Notes: generated by a model not told the origin, from the letters alone. A DNA stretch of 64,000 nt from Pseudomonas sp. QS1027 (GCF_002814235.1 NZ_PHSU01000009.1:141920-205919), one strand, 5' to 3'; counted from the first letter of the stretch, positions 1 through 8,658 are shown. Made by a program: numbers and translations.

Positions 1-1187
1 CCGATCTGCACGGCCTTGAAGCCATGGTTGAGCATCGCCCGCTCGGCGCTGGCGCCGGAGAGGTTGCTCGGCAGGCCGTGGTTGTAGCGCACGTCCACCA
101 GCAGCGCGAGCTGCCGATCGAGCAGGTCGGCGACATTGGCCACCAGGGTCTTGAGGCTGTCCATGGCGAAGGCGATATGCCCGCCGTAGAAATGCCCGCC
201 GTGGAGCACGCGCTCTTCTTCGGCGTCGATGATCGGGTTGTCGTTGGCGCTGTTCAGTTCGGTTTCGATGAATGAACGCAACCAGCCCAGGCTGTCGGCC
301 AGCACACCGAGCACATGGGGGGCGCAGCGCAGCGAGTAGCGATCCTGCAAGCGGTGCAACGGTGCGGTCGGTGCGTCGATGGCGAGGTCCTTGCGCAGCC
401 AGGCGGCCACCTGCATCTGCCCCGGGTGCGGCTTGGCGGCGAACAGGCGCTCGTCGAAGTGCTCCGGGTTGCCTTGCAGCGCCACCACGTTGAGGGCGGT
501 GATGCGGGTTGCCAGTTGCAGCAGGTAGTCGGCGCGGGCAAAGGCCAGGCAGGCCAGGCCGGTCATGACGGCGGTGCCGTTCATCAACGCCAGGGCTTCC
601 TTGGGTCGCAGCACCAGCGGGTCCCAGCCGAGTTCGCGGTGCACGTCGCTGGATTGGCGGCGTTCGCCACGAAACAGCACTTCGCGTTCGCCGGAGAGGG
701 TCGCGGCGACGTAGGACAGTGGCGTCAGGTCGCCACTGGCGCCGACCGAGCCCTCTTCGGGAATCAGCGGCAGGATGTCCAGGTCGAGGAACGCCTGCAG
801 GCGTTCCAGCAGTTCCACACGCACGCCGGACACGCCATGGCACAGCGACTGCAAACGCGCTGCCAGTACGGCGCGGGTCGCCTGCGGATCGAGCAACTCG
901 CCGAGGCCGCAACCGTGAAAGGTGTAGAGATGACGCGGTAACGCTTCGACGTGTTGCAGCGGCACCGCCACCACGCAGGAGTCGCCGTAGCCGGTGGTGA
1001 CGCCGTAGATCACGCCTTCCTTGTCCAACAGCGAATCAAGGAACTGCGCGCCCTTGGCAATGCGCTGGCGGAACGCCGGGTCGCCTTGCAGTTGCGTCGG
1101 CACCTGACGGTTGGCCAGGGCCAGCACGTCTTCGATGCGCAGCGGGAGTTCGCCGAAGGTGACCGGCTCAAGCGGATGCGTTGTCAT
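1..1187 (-). CDS. Aromatic amino acid ammonia-lyase (HAL/TAL/PAL family), aryl-polyene cluster, 3' end outside window
   Basis: Partial: about 395 codons are visible and the stop lies left of the window. This MIO-type lyase removes ammonia from an aromatic amino acid to give an aryl-acrylate. The Ala-Ser-Gly that forms the MIO cofactor is at residues 150-152 (GSVGASGDLTPLS) and the catalytic Tyr is in YGVTTGYG near residue 61. The substrate-selectivity position reads Phe90-His91, unlike the Ser-His I recall for true histidine lyases. ATG at 1187 (MTTHPLEPV) overlaps the upstream acyltransferase by 20 bp. Being the last visible gene of a polyene operon, it probably supplies a cinnamate or coumarate starter rather than degrading histidine (inference). 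Family call is firm; substrate is not. Confidence 0.85.
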   Translation of the reverse strand, partial: MTTHPLEPVTFGELPLRIEDVLALANRQVPTQLQGDPAFRQRIAKGAQFLDSLLDKEGVIYGVTTGYGDSCVVAVPLQHVEALPRHLYTFHGCGLGELLDPQATRAVLAARLQSLCHGVSGVRVELLERLQAFLDLDILPLIPEEGSVGASGDLTPLSYVAATLSGEREVLFRGERRQSSDVHRELGWDPLVLRPKEALALMNGTAVMTGLACLAFARADYLLQLATRITALNVVALQGNPEHFDERLFAAKPHPGQMQVAAWLRKDLAIDAPTAPLHRLQDRYSLRCAPHVLGVLADSLGWLRSFIETELNSANDNPIIDAEEERVLHGGHFYGGHIAFAMDSLKTLVANVADLLDRQLALLVDVRYNHGLPSNLSGASAERAMLNHGFKAVQI

Positions 1188-2106
1188 CGGATTTCCAGAA
1201 AGGGTAGAAGTTGAACCACTGGTACGGTGCCTGCAAGCAGTAATGGCCCAGGCGCTCGGCGTAACGGGTTGCCCACTGGGCGATCACCTGTTCGCGGTCG
1301 CTGCGTTTCCACTGCACTGTTTCAGTGAAGGGTTCGAGAGTGATGCGGTAGCGGCCCTGGAGTTTTACGCAGAACAGCAGGTTGACCGGGCATTTCAGCA
1401 GTCCGGCCAGCAGCCATGGACCTTGCGGGAACGCGGCGGGCTGGCCGAGGAAGTCCACTCGTACATGGCGTCCGCCATGCAGTGGTACGCGGTCGCCGGC
1501 AATCGCCAGCCATTCGCCGCGATCCAGGCGCTGGCTCAGTTGCAGCATCACCGCCGGGTTCAGTTCGCTGACCTGGATCAGCCGCAGGTTGGTCGCCCCG
1601 GCCTCGCCCAGCAAGCGGTTGAAGCGCTCGGCGTGCTTGGTGTGGACCAGCACGTTCATGGTGACCCTTTCGCCCAGCTCGGCGAGGGCGCGGCAGACTT
1701 CCAGGTTGCCCAGGTGCGCGCCCACCAGCATCTGCCCGCGTTCGCCGCGCAGTTGATTGCGCAGCCGGGCCGGGTCGACGATCTCGAGCTGATCGAGGCG
1801 CAGCTTGCCGTTCCATACATCGAGCTTGTCCAGCAGCGAGTCGGCAAAGGCCATGAACTGCCTGAAGACCTTAATGCGGGTTGGCCGCAGGTGGTTTTGA
1901 CCGCTCCAGTCGGCCAGGCGCTGCTGGTAGTGCCAGGCACTCTGCCGGGCGCTGCGGCCGAACAGGAAAAAGTACAGGACGATACCGTGCAGTACCGGGC
2001 TGAGCACTCGACGGCCGAGGACCTTGACGCCGAAGGCGGTGAGTTTCATCAACCAGAAGCTGCCGCGCTCCTGCCGGTCGGCCCAGTGTTTTTGCGCGTC
2101 GCTCAT
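1168..2106 (-). CDS. LpxL/HtrB-type lysophospholipid acyltransferase of the aryl-polyene cluster
   Basis: 312 aa. Lauroyl/myristoyl acyltransferase fold with the HX4E active-site motif in GAHLGNLEV and a conserved GDRVPLHGGR segment that follows it; a hydrophobic N-terminal stretch suggests inner-membrane attachment. Proteins of this family in aryl-polyene clusters are thought to attach the polyene or a fatty acid to a glycolipid carrier. ATG at 2106 (MSDAQKHWAD) overlaps the upstream glycosyltransferase stop as ATGA, so translation is probably coupled. A longer in-frame extension to 2382 lies wholly inside the glycosyltransferase and was rejected. The exact acyl donor and acceptor cannot be read from sequence. 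Confidence 0.85.
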   Translation of the reverse strand: MSDAQKHWADRQERGSFWLMKLTAFGVKVLGRRVLSPVLHGIVLYFFLFGRSARQSAWHYQQRLADWSGQNHLRPTRIKVFRQFMAFADSLLDKLDVWNGKLRLDQLEIVDPARLRNQLRGERGQMLVGAHLGNLEVCRALAELGERVTMNVLVHTKHAERFNRLLGEAGATNLRLIQVSELNPAVMLQLSQRLDRGEWLAIAGDRVPLHGGRHVRVDFLGQPAAFPQGPWLLAGLLKCPVNLLFCVKLQGRYRITLEPFTETVQWKRSDREQVIAQWATRYAERLGHYCLQAPYQWFNFYPFWKSDDNASA

Positions 2107-2837
2107 GCCCGCCACCGCCGCCAGAGGATGCTCGGCAGGCGCACCAGCATGCCGAAGAACAGCCGGGTATGCATGCTGGAAATCAGCGCGTTGTCGTGGA
2201 ACATCCGAAAGTGCGAGAGGCCGTTCAGAGGGTAATGGACCTTGGTCGGCAACCAGCGCATGGGTTGGTTGCGCCAGGACAGACGGACGAGGATGTCCGA
2301 GTCGAAGTCCATGCGCTTGCCCAGCTTCGCCGAGTCGATCAGCGCCAGCACCGGCGGCAACGGGTAGACCCGGAAGCCGCACATGGAGTCGCGGATCTGC
2401 AACGACAGGCTGTTGATCCAGACCCAGACATGGGTCAGGTAACGGGCATAAAGGCGGCCCTTGGGCACGCTGTCATCGTATTGCGGGTAGCCGCAGATCA
2501 GCGCCTCGGGGTGCTGGCGCGAGGCGTCGAGAAAGACCGCGATGTCATGCAGGTCGTGCTGACCGTCGGCGTCCACCTGCAGAACATGGGTGAAGCCCAG
2601 CCGCGCGGCCTCGCGCATCCCGGTCATGACCGCGCCGCCCTTGCCCTGGTTGACGGGCAGTTTCACCAGGCAGACGTGTTCGTGTTCGGCGAGTTGCTCC
2701 AGCACCGCCGCGCAGGCCGGGCTGCTGGCATCGTCCACCAGCACGCAGGGCAGGCCGGCTTGCAGCAGGGCTTCGATTACCGCAGGCACGGCGGCTTCGT
2801 GGTTGTAGACCGGGATGACCGCGCAGGGCTTATGCAT
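2103..2837 (-). CDS. Family 2 glycosyltransferase (DPM1-like) of the aryl-polyene cluster
   Basis: 244 aa. GT-A fold glycosyltransferase: N-terminal VIPVYNHE, the VDDASS nucleotide-binding segment and the DxD-type metal site in QVDADGQHD. No multi-span membrane domain, so it is probably a cytoplasmic, membrane-associated enzyme that puts a sugar on a lipid or aryl acceptor. ATG at 2837 ([12 protein letters not shown]) overlaps the ligase gene by 8 bp and begins directly at the first beta strand of the fold; the longer reading frame to 2918 was rejected. Homologues sit next to acyltransferases in aryl-polyene and flexirubin clusters. The sugar is unknown. Confidence 0.85.
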   Translation of the reverse strand: MHKPCAVIPVYNHEAAVPAVIEALLQAGLPCVLVDDASSPACAAVLEQLAEHEHVCLVKLPVNQGKGGAVMTGMREAARLGFTHVLQVDADGQHDLHDIAVFLDASRQHPEALICGYPQYDDSVPKGRLYARYLTHVWVWINSLSLQIRDSMCGFRVYPLPPVLALIDSAKLGKRMDFDSDILVRLSWRNQPMRWLPTKVHYPLNGLSHFRMFHDNALISSMHTRLFFGMLVRLPSILWRRWRA

Positions 2838-4500
2838 GGGCCGCCTCCAGCACGATGCGGCCGCTGGAGCAGGCGGCATTGGTATTGCGAAAGGCGAAGT
2901 GCAGTTTGCTGCGCTCACGGTCGAAGCGCAGGCTCAGTTCGAGCTGGTCGCCCGGACGCACCAGTTGCTGGAATTTCAGTACTTCCATGCCGGCGAATTT
3001 TTCCGGCAACTCGAGTCGCTGGCGACCCAGCTCCAGTGCCCAATCCACTTGCACCACGCCGGGCAGCACCGGGGTGACCGGGAAGTGTCCGCTGAAGTAG
3101 GCCAGGTCCGGTGGCACGGCCAATTGCAACAGCCATTCGCCATCCATCTCATGTTGCGACAGCACTTCCGGACCTTTGGGGCGCGGAGCCCGCAACAGGG
3201 CCTCGACCTCGGCCTGGGGCAATTTGCCCTGGGGGTTCAGCGGCAGGTGCCGCAGTAAACGCCAGCGGCGTGGCAGCGCCAGGGTTTCGCAATGGCCGAG
3301 CAGATGTTTGCGCAGGGTCTCGGTCAGTGCACGCCGACCCTGGTTACGCAGGATATGCAGCCCCTGTTCGGAGAGCACCAACAGCGCGCCGAGGTAGGCG
3401 CGGTTTTCCTGTACCACGCCCAGGCGTGCTTCGGCGACCCAATCGTGTTCCATCAGGGCCTGTTCCAGCATCGGCAGGGAGATGCGTTTTTCTTCCAGTT
3501 TGACGATGCGGTCCAGCCGCCCCAGCAGTTCGAAACGACCGTCCGCTTCGAAGCGGACGGCGTCCGCCGTTTGCTCGACATGCCCGGCCGGCAGATAAGG
3601 CGAAGCCACCTGCAAGGCGCCATCCGGGTCCTGGCTCAGTTGCACATCGGCGAAGGGGCGCCACAGCGGGTCGCCCTGGCGCCAGGCGATGCCGCCGGTT
3701 TCCGAGCTGCCGAGAATTTCCGTCGGCCATTGCTGCAAGCGTTGCTGCAGGCTGGACGCGGCTTCGGGTGGGAGCGCGCCGCCCGAGGAAAACACCCGGC
3801 GCACCTGGCTCAGGGCCGGCCAGTCGAGGTTGTCGCCCATGCGCTTGAGCAGGGCCGGGCTTGCCACCCAGGCGAACTGCGGATGCTCACGGCTGGCGCG
3901 CTGCAGGTCTTCCGGGAAGGCCAGTTGCTTGCGCACGAAGGTCCGCCCGGCACACAGCGGCCAGAGCACGCGGAACAGCAAACCATAGATATGCTGGGTG
4001 GCGACGCTGCCGATGATGCAGGCCTGGTCGAGATCGGTCCCCCACAGCTGTTCCAGGGCCAGGACTTCATTGGCCAGTTGGCGCAGGCTTTTGTCGATGC
4101 GCTTGGGTTCGCCGCTGGAGCCGGAGGTGCACAGGCTCAGGCGACAGTTGTCGAGATCGAGCGCGGCCGGGCTCAACGGCTCGGCGCAGAGTGCTTCGAG
4201 GGCGTGGCTGTCGGTCAGCCACAGGTCGACATCCGCTGCCCAGCGTTGGCGGGTCTGTTCCTGCAGGTCGGCGGGTAACAGCACCCGGACGCCGGCGCGC
4301 CAGGCACCGAGCAGGGCAATGGCCAGCTCCCCGGCATCTTCCAGGTGCACGGCAATGTGTTTCACGTCACGGGCCTGCAAGCCAGCCGCCAGGCTCAATG
4401 CCTGCTGCGTCAGCCCGGCATGATCCTGCGGTGGATCCAGGGTGACCGCTCGCGGTCCATGCGACTTGAGCAACAACTGCTCAAGGTTTATCCAGTTCAT
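2830..4500 (-). CDS. Acyl/aryl-AMP ligase fused to a hot-dog (FabA/FabZ/ApeI-like) dehydratase
   Basis: 556 aa, two domains. Residues about 1-440 are an ANL adenylating enzyme: phosphate loop [11 protein letters not shown] near 125-133, [30 protein letters not shown], and PLNPQGKL with the catalytic Lys. Residues about 450-556 are a hot-dog fold with [14 protein letters not shown] (His near 472), typical of beta-hydroxyacyl-ACP dehydratases. The ligase would activate the aryl-acrylate from the neighbouring lyase for loading on an ACP; the second domain would dehydrate beta-hydroxy intermediates of the growing polyene. As I recall, these activities are usually separate genes (ApeH and ApeI) in E. 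coli-type clusters. ATG at 4500 overlaps the upstream stop as ATGA. Confidence 0.88.
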   Translation of the reverse strand: MNWINLEQLLLKSHGPRAVTLDPPQDHAGLTQQALSLAAGLQARDVKHIAVHLEDAGELAIALLGAWRAGVRVLLPADLQEQTRQRWAADVDLWLTDSHALEALCAEPLSPAALDLDNCRLSLCTSGSSGEPKRIDKSLRQLANEVLALEQLWGTDLDQACIIGSVATQHIYGLLFRVLWPLCAGRTFVRKQLAFPEDLQRASREHPQFAWVASPALLKRMGDNLDWPALSQVRRVFSSGGALPPEAASSLQQRLQQWPTEILGSSETGGIAWRQGDPLWRPFADVQLSQDPDGALQVASPYLPAGHVEQTADAVRFEADGRFELLGRLDRIVKLEEKRISLPMLEQALMEHDWVAEARLGVVQENRAYLGALLVLSEQGLHILRNQGRRALTETLRKHLLGHCETLALPRRWRLLRHLPLNPQGKLPQAEVEALLRAPRPKGPEVLSQHEMDGEWLLQLAVPPDLAYFSGHFPVTPVLPGVVQVDWALELGRQRLELPEKFAGMEVLKFQQLVRPGDQLELSLRFDRERSKLHFAFRNTNAACSSGRIVLEAAHA

Positions 4501-5042
4501 GCGCGGCCTCTTACCCGTTGTCGTACCAGCCACTCAATGGCGAACAGCAAACCCATCAGCCCATAGGAGATCAGGCCGGTGTACAACATCCACCAGCTCA
4601 GCGGCGCCCAGAGGGTCAGGGCGGCGGCGATCAGGCCGTTACAGAGAAAGAACAGGCTCCAGACACGGGTCACCTGTCTCGTATAGTTAATGGCCACATC
4701 CGGTAACTGCGGCTCCCGCAGGCGGGCCAGCCGCTCGACCATCGGCGGGCCGAATTTCAGGCTCAGGCCGAACAGGCCGAGCATGAAGGCGCTGATCAGC
4801 ACCGGGTACCAGCGCAGCAACAGCGGGCTGTTCAGCAACGCCAGCAAACCGCAGAAGGCGATGGCACTGAGGGCCATCCACAGGCTGCCGGGGCGCCGCT
4901 CGCCGGTCAGGACCCGGGCCAGCCACAGGCCGCCGAGCAACAGCCCGAACTGCCAGGGGGCGAAATGCTCCATGCCGAAATACACCGCAAAGGGGTACAG
5001 CAGGCCTGCCAGCAGCAGGCCCAGGCCGATCAGGCGTTTCAT
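4497..5042 (-). CDS. COG4648-type integral membrane protein of the aryl-polyene cluster
   Basis: 181 aa with about five or six hydrophobic segments (for example LGLLLAGLLYPFAVYFG, SAIAFCGLLALL, LISAFMLGLFGLSL, LYTGLISYGLMGLLFAI). No catalytic motif is apparent. Proteins of this family are regular members of aryl-polyene clusters (ApeG position), but their function is not established; a scaffold or transport role is a guess. ATG at 5042 overlaps the ACP stop as ATGA, and its own stop overlaps the ligase start in the same way. Confidence 0.8.
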   Translation of the reverse strand: MKRLIGLGLLLAGLLYPFAVYFGMEHFAPWQFGLLLGGLWLARVLTGERRPGSLWMALSAIAFCGLLALLNSPLLLRWYPVLISAFMLGLFGLSLKFGPPMVERLARLREPQLPDVAINYTRQVTRVWSLFFLCNGLIAAALTLWAPLSWWMLYTGLISYGLMGLLFAIEWLVRQRVRGRA

Positions 5043-5293
5043 GCGGCCGGTTGCACCAGGCGAAAGACCGCCTCGACCACATCGTTGACGGTACGCACCG
5101 ACTTGAACTCCTCGGCGGCGATTTTCTTGCCAGTCTGACGCTTGATATGGTCGATCAGGTCCACGGCATCGATGCTGTCGATTTCCAGGTCCTGGTACAG
5201 GTTGCTGTCCAGGGTGACGCGTTCGGGTTCCAGTTCGAAGAGTTCGACCAGGGCATCGCGCAGGGTGTTGAAGATGTCGTCACGGGTTTGCAT
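5039..5293 (-). CDS. Acyl carrier protein (second of a pair) of the aryl-polyene cluster
   Basis: 84 aa, normal ACP length. The 4'-phosphopantetheine serine lies in LEIDSIDAVDLIDH. Acidic helices and the hydrophobic C-terminal helix fit an ACP. It follows the other ACP gene after 9 bp and its stop overlaps the membrane-protein start as ATGA. Aryl-polyene clusters commonly carry two ACPs, one for starter loading and one for elongation; which role this one has cannot be read from sequence. Confidence 0.9.
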   Translation of the reverse strand: MQTRDDIFNTLRDALVELFELEPERVTLDSNLYQDLEIDSIDAVDLIDHIKRQTGKKIAAEEFKSVRTVNDVVEAVFRLVQPAA

Positions 5294-5302
5294 GGTACGG
5301 CC

Positions 5303-5575
5303 TCACGCTGCCTGTTTTGCCGTGACGAAAGCCGCAAGGCTGGCCACGCTGGAGAAATGGTCGCGGGTGTCCTTGGCGTCCGCATCGATCTTGATGCCGT
5401 AGCGCTTCTGGATCGCCAGGCCGAGTTCGAGGGCATCCACCGAATCCAGGCCCAGGCCTTCGCCGAACAGGGTTTGCTCGTTGCCGATGTCTTGCGCGCT
5501 GATGTCTTCCAGGCCCAGGGCCTCGATGATCAGCTCTTTGATCTCAAGGTGCAGGGCGGGGGTTGGATCGCTCAT
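5303..5575 (-). CDS. Acyl carrier protein (first of a pair) of the aryl-polyene cluster
   Basis: 90 aa from ATG 5575 (MSDPTPALHLEI). The phosphopantetheine attachment site is GLGLDSVDALELG. The start lies 32 bp inside the 3' end of the preceding acyltransferase gene, so expression is likely coupled. A longer in-frame start at 5659 would lie further inside the acyltransferase and adds a basic, non-ACP-like extension, so it was rejected. It resembles the ApeE-type ACP in position. Confidence 0.88.
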   Translation of the reverse strand: MSDPTPALHLEIKELIIEALGLEDISAQDIGNEQTLFGEGLGLDSVDALELGLAIQKRYGIKIDADAKDTRDHFSSVASLAAFVTAKQAA

Positions 5576-6341
5576 CTGAGGCGAGCTCCTTAATGAAGTA
5601 ATGGTGCAGATAATCGTTGAGTTTGCGCGAGGCCTGGGGCGCTGGGCCCTGCGCGGCAAAGCCTTGTGGGTCTATATCGGCGCCAACACGGAAACTGAAG
5701 TGCACCCGGCGTTGCGGAATGCGATACCAGGGTTCGGCCTTGGTCAGGGTGGTGGGGCTGACCTTGATCACGACCGGGGTGATGATTCTCGCACCCCGCA
5801 GGGCAATCGCGGCGGCGCCGCGATGAAAGGCGGGTGCCGTGCCCGGCGTGGTGCGGGTGCCTTCGGGAAAAACGATCAGGGTCTGGCCGTCTTTCAGGGC
5901 GCCGGCCGCGGCGTCGAGCATGTCCAGGCTGCCATCGTTGCTGATGTATTCGGTGGAGCGCAGCGGCCCGCGGGTGAAGGGGTTTTGCCAGAGGCTCTGC
6001 TTGACCACACAGTTGGCATGACGCACCAGGCCGATCAGGAACACCACGTCGATCAGCGACGGGTGGTTGGCGATGATCATCTGGCCGGGGCGACCGAGTT
6101 TTTCCGCGCCTTCGACTTCATAGGTCAGTACGCCGGTGCGGGCCATGAAACGGATGAACAGCCAGAACAGCCGGCTGACCGTTTGTCGTGCGCGCAGGCG
6201 CTGGCGTTCGGCATTGCCCGGCAGGCAGCCGAGCAAGGGGAATATCACCAGTCGCAGGCACAGGCCGCCCAGCCCGAACAGGGCGAAGCTCAAGGCGGTG
6301 GCCAGCAAGCGCCAGTAGTAGGCGTCGCAGGGCTTGGTCAT
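5544..6341 (-). CDS. PlsC-type 1-acyl-glycerol-3-phosphate acyltransferase-like protein
   Basis: 265 aa. Two N-terminal hydrophobic segments (LLATALSFALFGLGGLCLRLVIF split by a short loop) are followed by the NHX4D motif in IIANHPSLIDVV and the substrate-binding FPEGTRT. It should transfer an acyl group at the inner membrane. In aryl-polyene clusters such enzymes are thought to build the lipid anchor. ATG at 6341 (MTKPCDAYYW) overlaps the upstream stop as ATGA; the longer frame to 6488 lies inside the upstream gene and was rejected. Confidence 0.85.
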   Translation of the reverse strand: MTKPCDAYYWRLLATALSFALFGLGGLCLRLVIFPLLGCLPGNAERQRLRARQTVSRLFWLFIRFMARTGVLTYEVEGAEKLGRPGQMIIANHPSLIDVVFLIGLVRHANCVVKQSLWQNPFTRGPLRSTEYISNDGSLDMLDAAAGALKDGQTLIVFPEGTRTTPGTAPAFHRGAAAIALRGARIITPVVIKVSPTTLTKAEPWYRIPQRRVHFSFRVGADIDPQGFAAQGPAPQASRKLNDYLHHYFIKELASDERSNPRPAP

Positions 6342-7057
6342 GGTCGGCGTTGCCAGTTCCATACCCGGGTCTTCCATCGGTGTTGGCAGGAGGCGTGTTG
6401 GCCGAGCAGGGTACGCAACAGATCGAGGGCATGGGGCCACTCGGTCGGGCGTTGTTCGTCCGTGCCGCTTTCGAGGGACAGTTGCCACTCGTCGCCCGGG
6501 GTCAGCAGCAGGCCGAGGGCGTAGGGAAACGGCACGTCGTCGATCCAGCGGCGGTAGGCTTCGGGCGGTTGTTCCTCGGTGATCACCAGCAGGACCGCGG
6601 GGGCGCCTTCATCGAGCAGCGCGGCGGCCTCGAGCATGCCGTGTTCGAGGCCGTCGCCGTTGGCGGCCAGGGCGGTCATTTCGCAGGTCGAGCCGCGCAG
6701 GATCGACCACAGGCCGATCACCGCGTTGTGCACCGACAGGCTGAACTGGGTCGGCGACAACGGCTGGTCGGCCGCCAGGTCGCTGAGGATGTCGAAGGTG
6801 CGTGGGGTTTCGCCGTGTCGGGAGATGAACACCAGGGGCAGTTGCGCGTGACCCTCGGCCAGTGGCCAGCCGACGCTGAAGGCCATGCGCGCCAGGCGGC
6901 TGAGGCGGCGGCGCTGCATGGCCGGCAGGAAGGACACATCCGGTGCCGCATCGCTGGGCGCGGGTACGTAAGGCTGGCGGCTCCAGGCCTGCCAGTCGTC
7001 CGCACTTTCCAGGCCCGGGGCCCAGGCGCGCCATTGGGCGATGTTGAAGTTGATCAC
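6338..7057 (-). CDS. Beta-ketoacyl synthase chain-length factor-like protein (Ketoacyl-synt_2), first gene of the aryl-polyene operon
   Basis: 239 aa, about half of a normal ketosynthase and without an evident Cys-His-His triad. The segment FSLSVHNAVIGLWSI, followed by TCEMTALAANGDGLEHGMLEAA, matches the short family annotated as beta-ketoacyl synthase chain length factor, which recurs in aryl-polyene clusters. It may pair with a full ketosynthase encoded left of the window to set polyene length (inference). It is the first gene of the visible minus-strand operon; its stop overlaps the acyltransferase start as ATGA. Confidence 0.8.
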   Translation of the reverse strand: MINFNIAQWRAWAPGLESADDWQAWSRQPYVPAPSDAAPDVSFLPAMQRRRLSRLARMAFSVGWPLAEGHAQLPLVFISRHGETPRTFDILSDLAADQPLSPTQFSLSVHNAVIGLWSILRGSTCEMTALAANGDGLEHGMLEAAALLDEGAPAVLLVITEEQPPEAYRRWIDDVPFPYALGLLLTPGDEWQLSLESGTDEQRPTEWPHALDLLRTLLGQHASCQHRWKTRVWNWQRRP

Positions 7058-7418
7058 TGAATGTCTTCCCGCCCCTGCGGGCTTCCTTGAACGCTATGGT
7101 TGATCCCTGAACCCCTACCAACCCTGGCGTGGCGCGATGGCCGAGTGGCGCGCATTATCCCGGTGCACAAGGCCTGTAGCAAATTTTTGGTCACATTTTG
7201 CTCGATTAAATTTGCAGAATGCGAAGAGGTAGCTAGCAACTGGCTATTATTCGTATTTTTTTGGATACGTATGTCAGAAATTTCCCAGGTCAAAGGGAAA
7301 ATACCCTGGGTTAGTGAAGTTATTACGGCGTGAGAGGTAGTCCTCGTCCTGCCAAGGTGGCGCGGCAGCGGTCAAGCCCTCTACACTCGGTGATCCATTG
7401 ATACACGGAGGTCTTGTC
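7058..7418. promoter_or_regulatory. AT-rich divergent intergenic region between the aryl-polyene operon and parA
   Basis: 361 bp without a convincing gene. Positions about 7176-7280 are strikingly AT-rich for this window, with runs such as AAATTTTTGG, GATTAAATTTGC and TATTTTTTTGG. The region must hold the promoter of the minus-strand polyene operon and that of parA; no consensus -35/-10 pair could be fixed by eye for either. AT-rich DNA of this kind is a usual target of the MvaT/MvaU silencers in Pseudomonas (inference). The parA RBS (GGAGG, 7407-7411) lies at the right end. Confidence 0.5.
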
Positions 7419-8192
7419 ATGCGGCGTGTGGTGTTCAATCAGAAAGGCGGGGTCGGCAAGTCGAGCATTGCCTGCAACTTGGCGGCGGTCAGCGCCAGCG
7501 AGGGCTATCGGACCCTGTTGGTGGACCTCGATGCCCAGGCCAACTCCACGCAATACCTCACCGGGCTCACCGGTGACGACATTCCCATGGGCATCGCCGA
7601 TTTCTTCAAGCAGATCCTTTCGTCCGGACCGTTCTCGAAGAAAAACCAGGTGGATATCTATGAGACGCCCTTCGACAACCTGCACGTGATCACGGCCACG
7701 GCCGAGCTGGCGGATCTGCAGCCCAAGCTCGAGGCGAAACACAAGATCAACAAGCTGCGCAAACTGCTGGATGAGTTGTCGGAAGATTACGACCGTATTT
7801 ACCTGGATACGCCGCCAGCGCTGAATTTCTATGCGGTGTCTGCGTTGATTGCCGCCGATCGCGTATTGATTCCCTTCGATTGCGACAGCTTTTCCCGTCA
7901 GGCGCTGTATGGCCTGCTGGCCGAGATCGAAGAGTTGAAGGAAGACCACAACGAAGATCTGCAAGTGGAAGGGATTGTGGTCAACCAGTTCCAGGCCCGG
8001 GCGAGTTTGCCGCAGCAGATGCTCGACAGCCTGATCGCCGAGGGCTTGCCGGTGTTGCCGGTGTATCTGGCCAGTTCAGTGAAGATGCGCGAGTCCCATG
8101 AAGCCAACCGGCCGCTGATCCACTTCGATCCACGGCACAAGCTGACCCAGCAGTTCGTCGAGTTGCACGCGTTGCTGGAGAAAAACGCTTAA
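7419..8192 (+). CDS. ParA/MinD-family ATPase (orphan, no ParB beside it)
   Basis: 257 aa. Deviant Walker [12 protein letters not shown] at residues about 6-16, switch I region [11 protein letters not shown], and Walker B-like IYLDTPPAL. These are the marks of a ParA ATPase that dimerises on ATP and positions cargo on the nucleoid. ATG at 7419 was chosen because GGAGG lies 7 bases upstream; the TTG at 7398 has no such site. There is no parB or parS nearby and the true chromosomal parAB lies elsewhere in Pseudomonas, so the cargo is unknown. Convergent with trxC. Confidence 0.88.
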   Translation: MRRVVFNQKGGVGKSSIACNLAAVSASEGYRTLLVDLDAQANSTQYLTGLTGDDIPMGIADFFKQILSSGPFSKKNQVDIYETPFDNLHVITATAELADLQPKLEAKHKINKLRKLLDELSEDYDRIYLDTPPALNFYAVSALIAADRVLIPFDCDSFSRQALYGLLAEIEELKEDHNEDLQVEGIVVNQFQARASLPQQMLDSLIAEGLPVLPVYLASSVKMRESHEANRPLIHFDPRHKLTQQFVELHALLEKNA

Positions 8193-8223
8193 CACCCTTT
8201 TGCGCCTGCCGGCTGCGCGAGCC

Positions 8224-8658
8224 TCAGATACCTTGGCTGCGCAGCCAGGCCAGCAACTGCGGCAGGGGGAAGGCACCGCTCTGGCGCGCGACTTCCTGGC
8301 CATTTCTGAACAGGATCAGGCTGGGAATCGAACGAATCCCCAGCTGTGCCGAGAGTTGCGGGTTGGCCTCGCTGTCGAGCTTGGCCAGGCGGCACTTGCC
8401 GGCCAACTGGGCCGCCGCCTGTTCGAACACCGGCGCAAAGGATTTGCACGGCCCGCACCAGTCCGCCCACACGTCCACCAGCAACGGCAGGTCGCCCTTG
8501 ATCTGGCTGGCGTAATCGCCCTGTTTCAATTCGAACGGTTTATCCAGCAAGACCGCGGCTTTGCAGCGTCCGCATTTCGGCTGGTCGCCCAGGCGTTCGG
8601 CGGGGATGCGGTTGAGGCCGTTGCAATGCGGGCAGGGGATCAGTAGTGGTTCGGACAT
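8224..8658 (-). CDS. trxC: Thioredoxin 2 (TrxC) with N-terminal zinc domain
   Basis: 144 aa. Cys9/Cys12 (CPHC) and Cys29/Cys32 (CGRC) form the zinc-binding N-terminal domain that marks thioredoxin 2, and the catalytic site is WADWCGPCK with Cys68 and Cys71. The cis-Pro segment is RSIPSLILF. It reduces protein disulfides in the cytoplasm and is typically linked to oxidative stress. It ends 31 bp from parA, with which it converges. Confidence 0.95.
   Translation of the reverse strand: MSEPLLIPCPHCNGLNRIPAERLGDQPKCGRCKAAVLLDKPFELKQGDYASQIKGDLPLLVDVWADWCGPCKSFAPVFEQAAAQLAGKCRLAKLDSEANPQLSAQLGIRSIPSLILFRNGQEVARQSGAFPLPQLLAWLRSQGI

Noticed and set aside
7054..7293. 79-codon minus-strand ORF upstream of the chain-length factor gene
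   Set aside because: Lies in the AT-rich promoter region, shows no domain-like pattern, and would overlap the operon start.
8193..8223. Possible terminator between parA and trxC
   Set aside because: The GC-rich 31-bp gap has only short complementarity (GCGCCTGCCGGCTGCGC) and no T-tract, so it was not called.
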